Positions 52,100 through 60,303 of a stretch of 64,000 nucleotides of DNA are shown here, in pieces (position 1 is the first letter of the stretch; each line of letters opens with the position of its first letter). Below the pieces are notes generated by a model that ran no database searches, was not told where the DNA came from, and saw nothing but the letters and a program-made list of their open reading frames with translations. The position numbers were made by a program, and so were the translations under genes. The stretch is from SHVO01 sp050246995 (GTDB lineage: Bacteria > Pseudomonadota > Alphaproteobacteria > Rhodospirillales > Rhodospirillaceae): assembly GCA_050246995.1 (NCBI GenBank), contig JBFWVA010000004.1, positions 248,001 to 312,000 on the forward strand, read 5' to 3'.

Positions 52100-54801
52100 G
52101 GAGCCTCGATGGAGAGAGTTCCGCCGACCGGCACCGGCAGCGCGACCGTCAAGACGGCACCGTCGCGGTCCTTACGATTACCGGCGATAATGGTGCCGCC
52201 CATGGCTTCCACGAACCCGCGGCAGATGGCAAGGCCTAGCCCCGTACCGGTCCGCCGGTCTGCGGCATGCACTCTGTAGAATTTGTCGAATATTCTTTCT
52301 AGATCGGCTTCGGGAATTCCGTCCCCCTCGTCCGCGACACGCAGAAGCACCTTGTCCTCGTCGCGATGCGCCGAAATGGAAATCCTGGTGCCAGGGGGGG
52401 AATACTTCGCGGCGTTGTCGAGCAGATTGAAAAGCACTTGCTCGAAAAGTACGGGATCGATCCGAAGCAAAGGGAGGTCGCGCGCGAGGTCGATATCCAC
52501 CGGACGGTCACCGATCACCTTACGGGCGCGCTCGAAGGCGCTGCCAACGACGTCCCCGAGATCGATCAATTCACCTTTTGGAACGATCTTACCTGATTCC
52601 AATCGCGTCATATCGAGGAGGTTCGAGATGAAACGATTGAGGCGCTCCGCCTCGTCCTGAATCACGCCGGCAAGGTCCGACGCCGCCTTGTCGTCCAGTG
52701 TATCGCGAAAATTCCTAAGACTGGTGGCGGCGCCAAGAATAGAAGCGAGCGGGGTGCGAAGGTCGTGGGAAATGGACGTGAGCAATGCCGCGCGCAGGCG
52801 CTCGGTCTCAGCGGTCAATCGCGCTTGGTCGATGTCCTTGGCGAGGTTGATGCGCTCCACGGCTTGGGCCGCCTGATCGACCAAGGCGTCCAAAAGCCGG
52901 CGACGGTCGGGTGTCAGCAGAGGTCCCTTCCGGTCGTTGCCGAGCCCGACCACGCCGACCAACCCACGCCCGGTCCGCATCGGCAGGAACAGCCAACTGA
53001 CGCCAGGCAGGGTGTCGGCACCGCGCCCCGCCGGACGTGCATGTTCCCAAGACCATTTGGCGGCCGCGAAATCCGCCTCGGCTAAAGTGTCCTCGGGCGG
53101 ATAGCCCGCTCGTACGGCAATGACGCCGTCTTCGGGAAGGAGGAGCACGACACGCACCTTTAGCATGGAGGCGATCTGGTAGGCGGTCGCCCACAGGAGA
53201 TCGTCGAGTATCACTGAGCCGGCGAGTTTGCGGCTAAAGGTATAGAGTTCCTCGGTCGTTCGCGCCCGCTGCCTTGCGCTGATGGCCTGGGCCCGCATGA
53301 GCGCCGTGAGGTTCCCGGCCACGACGGCAACAACTATGAAAAAGAACAGGGCGACCACGTTTTCCGCATCGCCGATGGTGAAAGTGTAAAGCGGCGGCAA
53401 GAAAAAGAAATTGTAAGCGAGCGCACTAACGACGGCCGCGAACACCGACGGCCAAAGTCCGTAGGTGACAGCGCTGGCCAGCACCGCCGACAGAAACACA
53501 AGGGCGATACTGGAAATTTCCAGGAATTGTTGCAGGCCAATGCCAGCCGCGGTTGCCGCCGCGACCATGCCGAGCGTTCCGGCGTAGTCCGAATAATTCC
53601 AGCGCTCGTCGGTTTCCTCCTCGGCAGCGGGCTTTTCCTCGGCGGCGCGTTTGGCTTTCTCCTCGGCGATCACGTGGACACTGATGTCACCTGCCCGGCG
53701 GATCAATTGGTGGGTCACGGAACCGCGCAACATTTCCGACAGGCGCGAACGCCGCGACTTTGCAATTACGATATGCGTCACGTTATTGGCCTGTGCGTAC
53801 TCCAACACGCCACTCGGCGCATCGGCCGCGGGCACTGTGAGCACGTTCGCGCCCAGTTGTTCGGCAAGGCGCAGGCATTCGGCGACGCGGCCCTTCTCGG
53901 CCTCCGACAGGCGAAGCGAGTGGGACGTTTCAATGTGGATCGCGCTCCAGGAGGCGCGCAGGCGGTCGGCCAGCCGACGCGTGTAACGCACGAGGCCGAG
54001 GCAGGTTGGGTGTTCGTTCACGCATACCAGGATGCGCTCGCTTGCCGCCCACGGACCTGGGATAGCATGGGCGCGCATGTAGGTGACCATCTGGTCGTCG
54101 ACACGCTGCGCAGTACGGCGTAGCGCAAGTTCTCGCAACGCGGTGAGATTGCCCGGCATAAAATAGTTCTGCACCGCGCGCTGTGCCTGCTCGGGCACAT
54201 AGACTTTGCCTTCTTTGAGGCGTTGGATCAGATCCTCGGGCGTGAGGTCCACGAGCTCCACGTCGTCGGCGCGGTCGATGATGGAATCGGGAACCGTCTC
54301 GCGGATCCGAACATGAGTGATCTTCGCGATGACATCGTTGAGGCTCTCGACGTGCTGAATATTGAGTGTCGTGTAGACGTCGATCCCGGCCGCCAGCAGC
54401 TCTTCCACATCGAGATAGCGCTTCGGATGGCGGCTACCGGGCGCGTTGGTGTGCGCGAGTTCATCCACCAGCACAAGTTTCGGCCGGCGCTTCAAGATGG
54501 CGTCAATATCCATCTCGTCGAGGGTGTGATCTTTGTAGTCGACGGCGCGCCGCGGGATGACCTCGAAACCTTCAAGCAGCGCCTGCGTCTCCTTGCGGCC
54601 GTGGGTTTCGACGACGCCGACGACTACATCGACGCCATCGCGGCGCTTGGCTTGGGCGGACGCAAGCATTTCGTAAGTCTTGCCGACACCAGGCGCGGCG
54701 CCCAGAAAGACCTTCAGGCGGCCACGAAGATCCGCGGACGCCTGCTTGAGAAGCGCATCGGGGGACGGGCGAACGTCCCGGTCTCGTCTGTCGTCCGCCA
54801 T
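52096..54801 (-). CDS. kdpD: Potassium sensor histidine kinase KdpD
   Basis: The protein has 901 residues. The N-terminal KdpD domain has Walker A GAAPGVGKT (34-42) and VDELAHTNAPGSRHPKRY. A universal-stress-protein-like domain (~255-380) follows. Four membrane segments lie at about 405-500, and a GAF-like region is at ~515-640. The kinase core has His679 (SISHDLRTP), an N box near 792-802 (NLLDNAAKYSP) and G boxes DEGDGIPE and GTGLGLAIC. All key residues are intact. Loss of K+ or ionic stress activates the family. A 166-base gap without a gene separates it from kdpC. Confidence 0.97.
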   Translation of the reverse strand: MADDRRDRDVRPSPDALLKQASADLRGRLKVFLGAAPGVGKTYEMLASAQAKRRDGVDVVVGVVETHGRKETQALLEGFEVIPRRAVDYKDHTLDEMDIDAILKRRPKLVLVDELAHTNAPGSRHPKRYLDVEELLAAGIDVYTTLNIQHVESLNDVIAKITHVRIRETVPDSIIDRADDVELVDLTPEDLIQRLKEGKVYVPEQAQRAVQNYFMPGNLTALRELALRRTAQRVDDQMVTYMRAHAIPGPWAASERILVCVNEHPTCLGLVRYTRRLADRLRASWSAIHIETSHSLRLSEAEKGRVAECLRLAEQLGANVLTVPAADAPSGVLEYAQANNVTHIVIAKSRRSRLSEMLRGSVTHQLIRRAGDISVHVIAEEKAKRAAEEKPAAEEETDERWNYSDYAGTLGMVAAATAAGIGLQQFLEISSIALVFLSAVLASAVTYGLWPSVFAAVVSALAYNFFFLPPLYTFTIGDAENVVALFFFIVVAVVAGNLTALMRAQAISARQRARTTEELYTFSRKLAGSVILDDLLWATAYQIASMLKVRVVLLLPEDGVIAVRAGYPPEDTLAEADFAAAKWSWEHARPAGRGADTLPGVSWLFLPMRTGRGLVGVVGLGNDRKGPLLTPDRRRLLDALVDQAAQAVERINLAKDIDQARLTAETERLRAALLTSISHDLRTPLASILGAATSLRNFRDTLDDKAASDLAGVIQDEAERLNRFISNLLDMTRLESGKIVPKGELIDLGDVVGSAFERARKVIGDRPVDIDLARDLPLLRIDPVLFEQVLFNLLDNAAKYSPPGTRISISAHRDEDKVLLRVADEGDGIPEADLERIFDKFYRVHAADRRTGTGLGLAICRGFVEAMGGTIIAGNRKDRDGAVLTVALPVPVGGTLSIEAP

Positions 54802-54967
54802 CGGGCTCCTTGGTTCTTTGGCGGCGGGAGTCTAGTGCCACCGCCGTGAGAACGCAGCCTCTAAAACGATCACGAGAGGGTGGCGACCACCTTTGAACCA
54901 CACCAGCGCTTGCCGTTGGACGCGGGGCTCTCGCTGGCAATGTCCGTGTCGTAGTAGTGGGCGCGCC

Positions 54968-55567
54968 TTACGAAAGCGCGTCCAAGGCCAGATTGATTTT
55001 CAGAACATTCACGCGTGGTTCACCAAAGATGCCGAGCGACCTACCTTCGGTATATTCGTCCACAAGCTGACGAATGCGGTCTTCGGTGAGGCCTCGCGCT
55101 CTTGCGACACGCGGAATCTGGAAAAGAGCGGCGGCCGGCGAAATGTGCGGATCGAGGCCGCTGCCCGTCGATGTGATGAGATCCACCGGAATCGACATGT
55201 GCGGGTTCTCCGCTTTCAGCCGCTCTGCGTCTGTTTTCAGGCGATCCATGAGCGCGGCCGACGTCGGGCCGAGATTGGAACCGGAAGAGTTGGCGGCATT
55301 GTAAGGCACCGACGTCGACTTCGACGGATCGGCCGGATCAGGACCGCTGGTCGCCGACGGGCGGCCCTGGAAGTACTTCGGTTGCACGAAGTTCTGTCCG
55401 AGTAATTCGGAGCCGACGACGCGACCGTCTTTCTCGATCAAGCTGCCGTTCGCTTGGTGCGGGAACAGGACTTGAGCGACGCCGGTCATGCCGAGCGGAT
55501 ACATGAGGCCCAGGATGACCGTCATGACGGTCATCATGATGAGCGCGGGGCGAATATGTTTAAGCAT
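54968..55567 (-). CDS. kdpC: K+-transporting ATPase subunit KdpC
   Basis: The 199-residue protein has one N-terminal membrane helix (LIMMTVMTVILGLMYPLGMT). The periplasmic domain contains QANGSLIEKDGRVVGSELLG, NFVQPKYFQGRPSATSG and LDPHISPAAALFQIPRVARA. KdpC links KdpA and KdpB and raises ATP affinity. It lies 12 bases after kdpB. Confidence 0.97.
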   Translation of the reverse strand: MLKHIRPALIMMTVMTVILGLMYPLGMTGVAQVLFPHQANGSLIEKDGRVVGSELLGQNFVQPKYFQGRPSATSGPDPADPSKSTSVPYNAANSSGSNLGPTSAALMDRLKTDAERLKAENPHMSIPVDLITSTGSGLDPHISPAAALFQIPRVARARGLTEDRIRQLVDEYTEGRSLGIFGEPRVNVLKINLALDALS

Positions 55568-55579
55568 GGACGGAACTCC

Positions 55580-57643
55580 TTAGGCGAGGCCGAGAGCGGA
55601 GACGATAACGTCGATGATTTTGATGCCGACGAAGGGAGCGAGGAGACCGCCGACCCCGTAGACCAGAAGATTGCGGCGCAGAATATTCGCTGCCCCAACC
55701 GGGCGGTAAGCGACGCCCTTCAGCGACAGCGGTATCAGGGCAATGATGATCAGCGCGTTGAAGATGATGGCCGACAGGATCGCGCTTTCCGGCGTCGAAA
55801 GACCCATGATGTTCAACGCCTGAAGCTGCGGATAGAAGGTCAGAAACATCGCCGGGATGATCGCGAAGTACTTGGCGACATCGTTGGCAATGGAGAACGT
55901 GGTAAGCGCGCCGCGGGTCATCAGCAACTGTTTGCCAATCTCGACCACCTCGATGAGCTTGGTGGGGTCGCTATCAAGATCGACCATGTTGCCGGCCTCG
56001 CGCGCGGCCATGGTGCCTGTGTTCATGGCGACCCCGACATCAGCCTGCGCCAGCGCCGGCGCGTCGTTGGTGCCGTCGCCGCACATGGCCACCAGCTTGC
56101 CGTTCGCCTGTTCCTCGCGGATGAGCTTCAGCTTCGCCTCCGGCGTGGCTTGCGCGAGGAAGTCGTCGACGCCGGCTTCGGCCGCGATAGCCGCCGCTGT
56201 GAGAGGATTGTCGCCCGTAATCATCACAGTCCGGATGCCCATCTTGCGCAGAGCGGCGAAACGTTCCTTTATGCCGCCCTTCACGATGTCCTTCAGATGG
56301 ATCACGCCGAGCAGGCGTTTGCCACTAGCCACGGCAAGCGGCGTGCCCCCGGCCTTCGCAATTTTGTCGGCGATCGCCTGAATCTCGCGCTCACGCGGAT
56401 CACCGAGTATCTGGGTAAACGCCAGCACCGCATCCACCGCGCCTTTACGGATATGGACGCCATCCAAATCGATGCCGCTGATGCGGGTCTGGGCGCTAAA
56501 TGGGATAAACTTGGCATGGAGCGGCGCCATCTCGCGGCCTCGGATACCGTACTTTTCCTTGGCCAGGACGACAATGGAACGACCTTCGGGCGTTTCATCG
56601 GACAGGGACGCCAGCTGCGCCGCATCCGCGAGATCGCGCTCATTCACGCCCGAGATCGGAATGAACTCGGTGGCCTGACGGTTACCGAGCGTGATGGTGC
56701 CGGTCTTATCGAGCAGGAGTGTGTCAACGTCACCGGCCGCTTCTACGGCGCGGCCCGACATCGCCAGCACGTTGAAGCGAACCAGGCGATCCATGCCCGC
56801 GATGCCGATTGCCGACAAAAGTGCGCCGATGGTGGTCGGGATCAGGGTCACGAACAACGCCACGAGCACCAATACCGAGATGTTGCCTTGCGCATAGGTG
56901 GCGAAACTCGGGATGGTCGCCACCGCAATTACGAAAATCAGCGTCATGCCCGCGAGCAGGATGTTGAGCGCGATTTCGTTAGGGGTCTTCTGGCGCTGGG
57001 CGCCCTCAACGAGCGCGATCATGCGGTCGAGGAAGGTCGAGCCGGGCGCGGCGGTGATCTTCACGCGGATTGAATCGGAGATAACGGTCGTCCCGCCGGT
57101 AACGGCGGAACGATCACCGCCGCTCTCGCGGATGACGGGAGCGGATTCGCCGGTGATGGCGGCTTCGTTCACCGACGCCACGCCCTCGACCACTTCACCG
57201 TCACTGGGGATCAGGTCGCCCGCTTCTACGAGAACGACGTCGCCCGGCTTAAGTGACGTCGCCGGCACCTGGCGCCACTGCGCGGCAGCAGCATTGCCGA
57301 GGAGCTTAGCCGTGGTTTCGGTCTTGGCCTTGCGCAAACTCGCGGCCTGCGCCTTCCCGCGTCCTTCCGCGACCGCTTCAGCGAAGTTCGCGAACAGGAC
57401 TGTGAACCAGAGCCAAAGATTGATCTGAAGCGAGAAGCCAAGGCCCTCCGCATCGGTTGCAAGATCGCGGATAAAGAGAATTGTGGTGAGCGCCGCCACC
57501 ACCTCAACGACAAACATGATCGGGTTCTTGATCATGACGGCGGGATTGAGCTTCTTGAACGCCGCACCGATGGCCGGCCCGAGAATCTTGCGATCGGTCA
57601 GCGAAGTGGTGGGGGCCCGATGACGTGTTTTTGCGAGTTCCAT
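55580..57643 (-). CDS. kdpB: K+-transporting P-type ATPase catalytic subunit KdpB
   Basis: The 687-residue P-type ATPase has phosphorylation Asp312 in LLLDKTGTITLGNRQ, TGES (164-167) in the A domain, ATP-site GKRLLGVIHLKD and hinge MITGDNPLTAAAIA. The terminal motif is MCGDGTNDAPALAQADVGVA. It has about seven membrane segments. The Ser of TGES, whose phosphorylation inhibits E. coli KdpB at high K+, is retained. It is nineteen bases downstream of kdpA. Confidence 0.98.
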   Translation of the reverse strand: MELAKTRHRAPTTSLTDRKILGPAIGAAFKKLNPAVMIKNPIMFVVEVVAALTTILFIRDLATDAEGLGFSLQINLWLWFTVLFANFAEAVAEGRGKAQAASLRKAKTETTAKLLGNAAAAQWRQVPATSLKPGDVVLVEAGDLIPSDGEVVEGVASVNEAAITGESAPVIRESGGDRSAVTGGTTVISDSIRVKITAAPGSTFLDRMIALVEGAQRQKTPNEIALNILLAGMTLIFVIAVATIPSFATYAQGNISVLVLVALFVTLIPTTIGALLSAIGIAGMDRLVRFNVLAMSGRAVEAAGDVDTLLLDKTGTITLGNRQATEFIPISGVNERDLADAAQLASLSDETPEGRSIVVLAKEKYGIRGREMAPLHAKFIPFSAQTRISGIDLDGVHIRKGAVDAVLAFTQILGDPREREIQAIADKIAKAGGTPLAVASGKRLLGVIHLKDIVKGGIKERFAALRKMGIRTVMITGDNPLTAAAIAAEAGVDDFLAQATPEAKLKLIREEQANGKLVAMCGDGTNDAPALAQADVGVAMNTGTMAAREAGNMVDLDSDPTKLIEVVEIGKQLLMTRGALTTFSIANDVAKYFAIIPAMFLTFYPQLQALNIMGLSTPESAILSAIIFNALIIIALIPLSLKGVAYRPVGAANILRRNLLVYGVGGLLAPFVGIKIIDVIVSALGLA

Positions 57644-57662
57644 GGGGTGCGCTTTCAGAAAA

Positions 57663-59390
57663 CTAGAAGGTCTGGCCGGCGAGCATCGCGAGATGCTCGA
57701 CGATCGGGCCGACAGCGAGGGCGGGGAAGAACGTGAGGCCCCCGACGATCAGGATCACGCCGAGCAGAAGGCCGATCCACAGCGGACCCGTCGTCGGGAA
57801 CGTTCCCGCCGACACCGGCACAAGCTTCTTCGCCGCGAGCGAGCCGGCGAGCGCCATCATCGGCACGATCATCAGGAAGCGGCCGATGAGCATCGCGAAA
57901 CCGAGCGTCGTGTTGTAGAAGGGCGTGTTGGCCGAAATGCCCGCGAAGGCGCTGCCGTTGTTGGCGGTGGCCGACGTGAAGGCGTAGAGGATCTCGGAGA
58001 AGCCGTGCGGTCCCATGTTGGCGCGGCTGGAGGTGCCGATATCGAGCACGACGGCAATCGCGGTGAAGCCCAGCATCGAGAACGGCAGGACGAGAAGCGC
58101 TAGCATGGCCATCTTAACGTCCTTGGCTTCGATCTTCTTGCCGCAGTATTCCGGGGTACGGCCGACCATGAGGCCAGCGACGAACACGGCGATTACAGCA
58201 AAGAGGAGCATCCCATACAGCCCTGCGCCCACGCCGCCGACGATGATTTCGCCGAGTTCCATATTGATGAGAGGGATCATGCCGCCAAGAGGCATGAAGC
58301 TGTCGTGCATCGAATTGACCGCGCCGCATGACGCCGCCGTGGTGATCGTTGCGAACAGCGCGGAATTGGCGACGCCAAAGCGGACTTCCTTGCCTTCCAT
58401 ATTGCCGCCGGGCGCGACGGCCGAGTTCACTTGATCGATACCCACGGCCGTGAAGGCCGGATTACCGCCGCTTTCCGCCCAGTACGCGACACCGACGCCG
58501 CCCACGAAGAGCACGCCCATAACCGCGAGGATCGCCCAGCCCTGCCGCTGGTTCCCCGCCATCCGGCCGAACACATTCGTGAGCGCCGCGCCGATCGAGA
58601 AGATCAGCACCATCTGGACGAAGTTGGTGATCGCGGTGGGGTTCTCGAACGGATGGGAGGAGTTGGTGTTGAAGAAGCCGCCCCCGTTCGTGCCCAGCAT
58701 TTTGATGGCTTCCTGCGAAGCCACGGGCCCTTGCGCGATCATCTGGCGCACGCCTTCGACGGTCGTCGTTTCCGTATAAGCACTGAGATTCTGCGGTATG
58801 CCCTGCCACACGAAGAACAGCCCGACGAGGATCGAGATCGGCAGCAGCACATAGAGCGTGGCACGGGTCATATCGACCCAGAAACTGCCGACGGTGGTGG
58901 CCGAGCGGCGGGCGAAACCGCGCACGAGAGCGATGGCGAGAGCGATACCCGTGGCCGCAGACACGAAGTTGTGCACGGTAAGACCCGCCATCTGCGTGAG
59001 ATAGCTCATGGTCGTTTCCGGCACATAGGACTGCCAGTTCGTGTTGGTGAGGAAGCTGACCGACGTGTTGAATGCGAGCGTGGGCTCGATATTCGTCATC
59101 CCGGCCGGATTGAGCGGCAGCACGCCCTGGAGTCGCTGCAGCAGGTAGAGCGACAGAAAACCCGCGACGCTGAAGAACAGCATCGCGGCGGTATAGGTGA
59201 GCCAGTGCTGCTCTTCCTTCTCGCTGACGCCGCAGAGACGGTAGATGCCGCGCTCGACCGGCCCCAAGACCGGTGAGAGGAACGTGCGCTCGCCGGTGAA
59301 CACGCGGGTCATGTGGCCGCCAAGCGGCTTAACGATGAGCACGACCACAAGACAGTAGAGCGCAATTTGAATCCAGCCGATGCCGGTCAT
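57663..59390 (-). CDS. kdpA: K+-transporting ATPase channel-like subunit KdpA
   Basis: The 575-residue subunit has about ten membrane segments. It carries the selectivity-filter-type loops of the SKT superfamily: NTNWQSYVPETTMSYLTQMA and LGTNGGGFFNTNSSHPFENP are the clearest. K+ enters here before passing to KdpB. The protein is full length and 27 bases downstream of kdpF. Confidence 0.97.
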   Translation of the reverse strand: MTGIGWIQIALYCLVVVLIVKPLGGHMTRVFTGERTFLSPVLGPVERGIYRLCGVSEKEEQHWLTYTAAMLFFSVAGFLSLYLLQRLQGVLPLNPAGMTNIEPTLAFNTSVSFLTNTNWQSYVPETTMSYLTQMAGLTVHNFVSAATGIALAIALVRGFARRSATTVGSFWVDMTRATLYVLLPISILVGLFFVWQGIPQNLSAYTETTTVEGVRQMIAQGPVASQEAIKMLGTNGGGFFNTNSSHPFENPTAITNFVQMVLIFSIGAALTNVFGRMAGNQRQGWAILAVMGVLFVGGVGVAYWAESGGNPAFTAVGIDQVNSAVAPGGNMEGKEVRFGVANSALFATITTAASCGAVNSMHDSFMPLGGMIPLINMELGEIIVGGVGAGLYGMLLFAVIAVFVAGLMVGRTPEYCGKKIEAKDVKMAMLALLVLPFSMLGFTAIAVVLDIGTSSRANMGPHGFSEILYAFTSATANNGSAFAGISANTPFYNTTLGFAMLIGRFLMIVPMMALAGSLAAKKLVPVSAGTFPTTGPLWIGLLLGVILIVGGLTFFPALAVGPIVEHLAMLAGQTF

Positions 59391-59417
59391 TGGAAAATCC
59401 TTCGAGAGCCTGAGACG

Positions 59418-59507
59418 CTAGAACCGTTCGGGACGGACCAGCGCGTAGACGAGGTAGATCAGGAGACCGGCCACAACGAAGCCGGCCAAGGCGAAGTCGA
59501 GTGTCAT
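59418..59507 (-). CDS. kdpF: KdpF small stabilising subunit
   Basis: The 29-residue single-span peptide begins MTLDFALAGFVVAGLLIYLV and ends YALVRPERF. The YxLxxPExF ending and the position just before kdpA are diagnostic of KdpF, which stabilises the KdpABC complex in the membrane. The ribosome site is TTAGGAGCGCGCT. Confidence 0.93.
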   Translation of the reverse strand: MTLDFALAGFVVAGLLIYLVYALVRPERF

Positions 59508-59516
59508 AGCGCGCTC

Positions 59517-59600
59517 CTAAAGACGGTCGCAGGCGGCGGCGTAAGCGATGGAGCCGACCAGGAAGGCCAGCCCCGCAACGATGAGAATTATGTCGAGCAT
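59517..59600 (-). CDS. 27-residue membrane micropeptide heading the kdp operon
   Basis: The peptide begins MLDIILIVAGLAFLVGSIAY and ends AAACDRL. It is one transmembrane helix with a C-terminal CDRL. AAAAGAGGTC lies before the ATG. The stop is nine bases before the kdpF start. Similar peptides ending ACDRL precede kdpFA in several alphaproteobacteria, as far as I recall, usually unannotated. It is probably an additional Kdp accessory subunit or a regulator; function is inference. Confidence 0.75.
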   Translation of the reverse strand: MLDIILIVAGLAFLVGSIAYAAACDRL

Positions 59601-60010
59601 ATAGACCTCTTTTCCCGGCCCACTGTCGGGATGAGCCGCACAATGCGCGTCGGCGTTGATCTTCGTCAGCCGACATCGCGGCTCTTTTTGGCGGGTTGCG
59701 GATATAAATTCGAGTGAGCGCGGCAGGGCCGTTTATATATGGCGCATATATGCTGACGGCTGTGTGCTGTGGCGAAGCATCCGCGTCGCGCCTGGTTGCG
59801 GCGAGGATCTCGCGCGTTTCTTCGGTCCAATCAGAGATGAGGCAAAGTCTACATCTGCGAGATACCGCAGAGCCGTCATGACCGGCGTCGCGGGGAAAAG
59901 CCTGAAAGTCGAGGACCATACGCCCGTGACGATCCAGTCGGTGAGCGGCTTGACCGACAGCGATGCGGCGCTGGAGGCTTGGACGTCATGATCGACACGG
60001 AGCGTGATAC
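59601..60010. other. Upstream region of the kdp operon, no supported gene
   Basis: Several frames are open here on both strands, but none shows recognisable domains or a good ribosome site. The region holds the regulatory module at 59702-59751 and otherwise nothing I can assign. Confidence 0.5.
59702..59751 (-). promoter_or_regulatory. Putative kdp control module 1
   Basis: On the - strand TATATAA-N18-CTCGAATTTATAT (59739 to 59702) is flanked by a palindrome ATATATG-GCG-CATATAT (59735-59751). It lies ~100 bases before the first kdp micropeptide. The same two elements with the same spacing recur at 60203-60240. KdpE is the obvious candidate binder (inference). Confidence 0.55.
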
Positions 60011-60154
60011 TTACCGGATATCCACGAAGGCCGACGGGTTCAGCGTATGACTTTGGATCAGAGCAAGGCCAACCCAAACCACGGGCGTACCGAAGGTCAA
60101 TGCCGCGTAGATGATCGCGGTCATGATCTGTCTGCCTGAACGCCTGCGAACCAT
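60011..60154 (-). CDS. 47-residue single-span membrane peptide upstream of kdp
   Basis: The peptide starts MVRRRSGRQIM, followed by one hydrophobic helix (TAIIYAALTFGTPVVWVGLA) and the tail LIQSHTLNPSAFVDIR. GGGAG lies nine bases before the ATG at 60154; an internal ATG at 60124 is an alternative. It lies 49 bases downstream of control module 2, so it probably shares regulation with kdp. No family is known to me. Confidence 0.5.
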   Translation of the reverse strand: MVRRRSGRQIMTAIIYAALTFGTPVVWVGLALIQSHTLNPSAFVDIR

Positions 60155-60202
60155 AGGAACGCTCCCAATCAGTTGACACGCGCCAAGGTAGGCAGCCGAG
60201 GC

Positions 60203-60240
60203 ATATAAATTCGAGGCAGGACGAGGCTATCGATTATATA
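60203..60240 (-). promoter_or_regulatory. Putative kdp control module 2
   Basis: Same arrangement as module 1: TATATAA, exactly 18 bases, then the identical 13-mer CTCGAATTTATAT (60240 to 60203, - strand). It precedes the 47-residue peptide. AT-rich strings TATACAACGCGTATA and CATATATGG lie just upstream (60237-60276). Confidence 0.55.
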
Positions 60241-60303
60241 CAACGCGTATAGAAACGCGGCGCACCGCATATATGGCGCCGGCATCGGACATTGGCATTC
60301 CTA

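Noticed and set aside
55454..57073. 539-codon open frame on the + strand opposite kdpC/kdpB
   Set aside because: His/Arg/Asp-rich translation with no fold, wholly antisense to well-conserved KdpB and KdpC.
59329..60179. Overlapping long - and + strand frames upstream of kdp
   Set aside because: No ribosome sites, no domains, and they cover the micropeptides and the duplicated control module.
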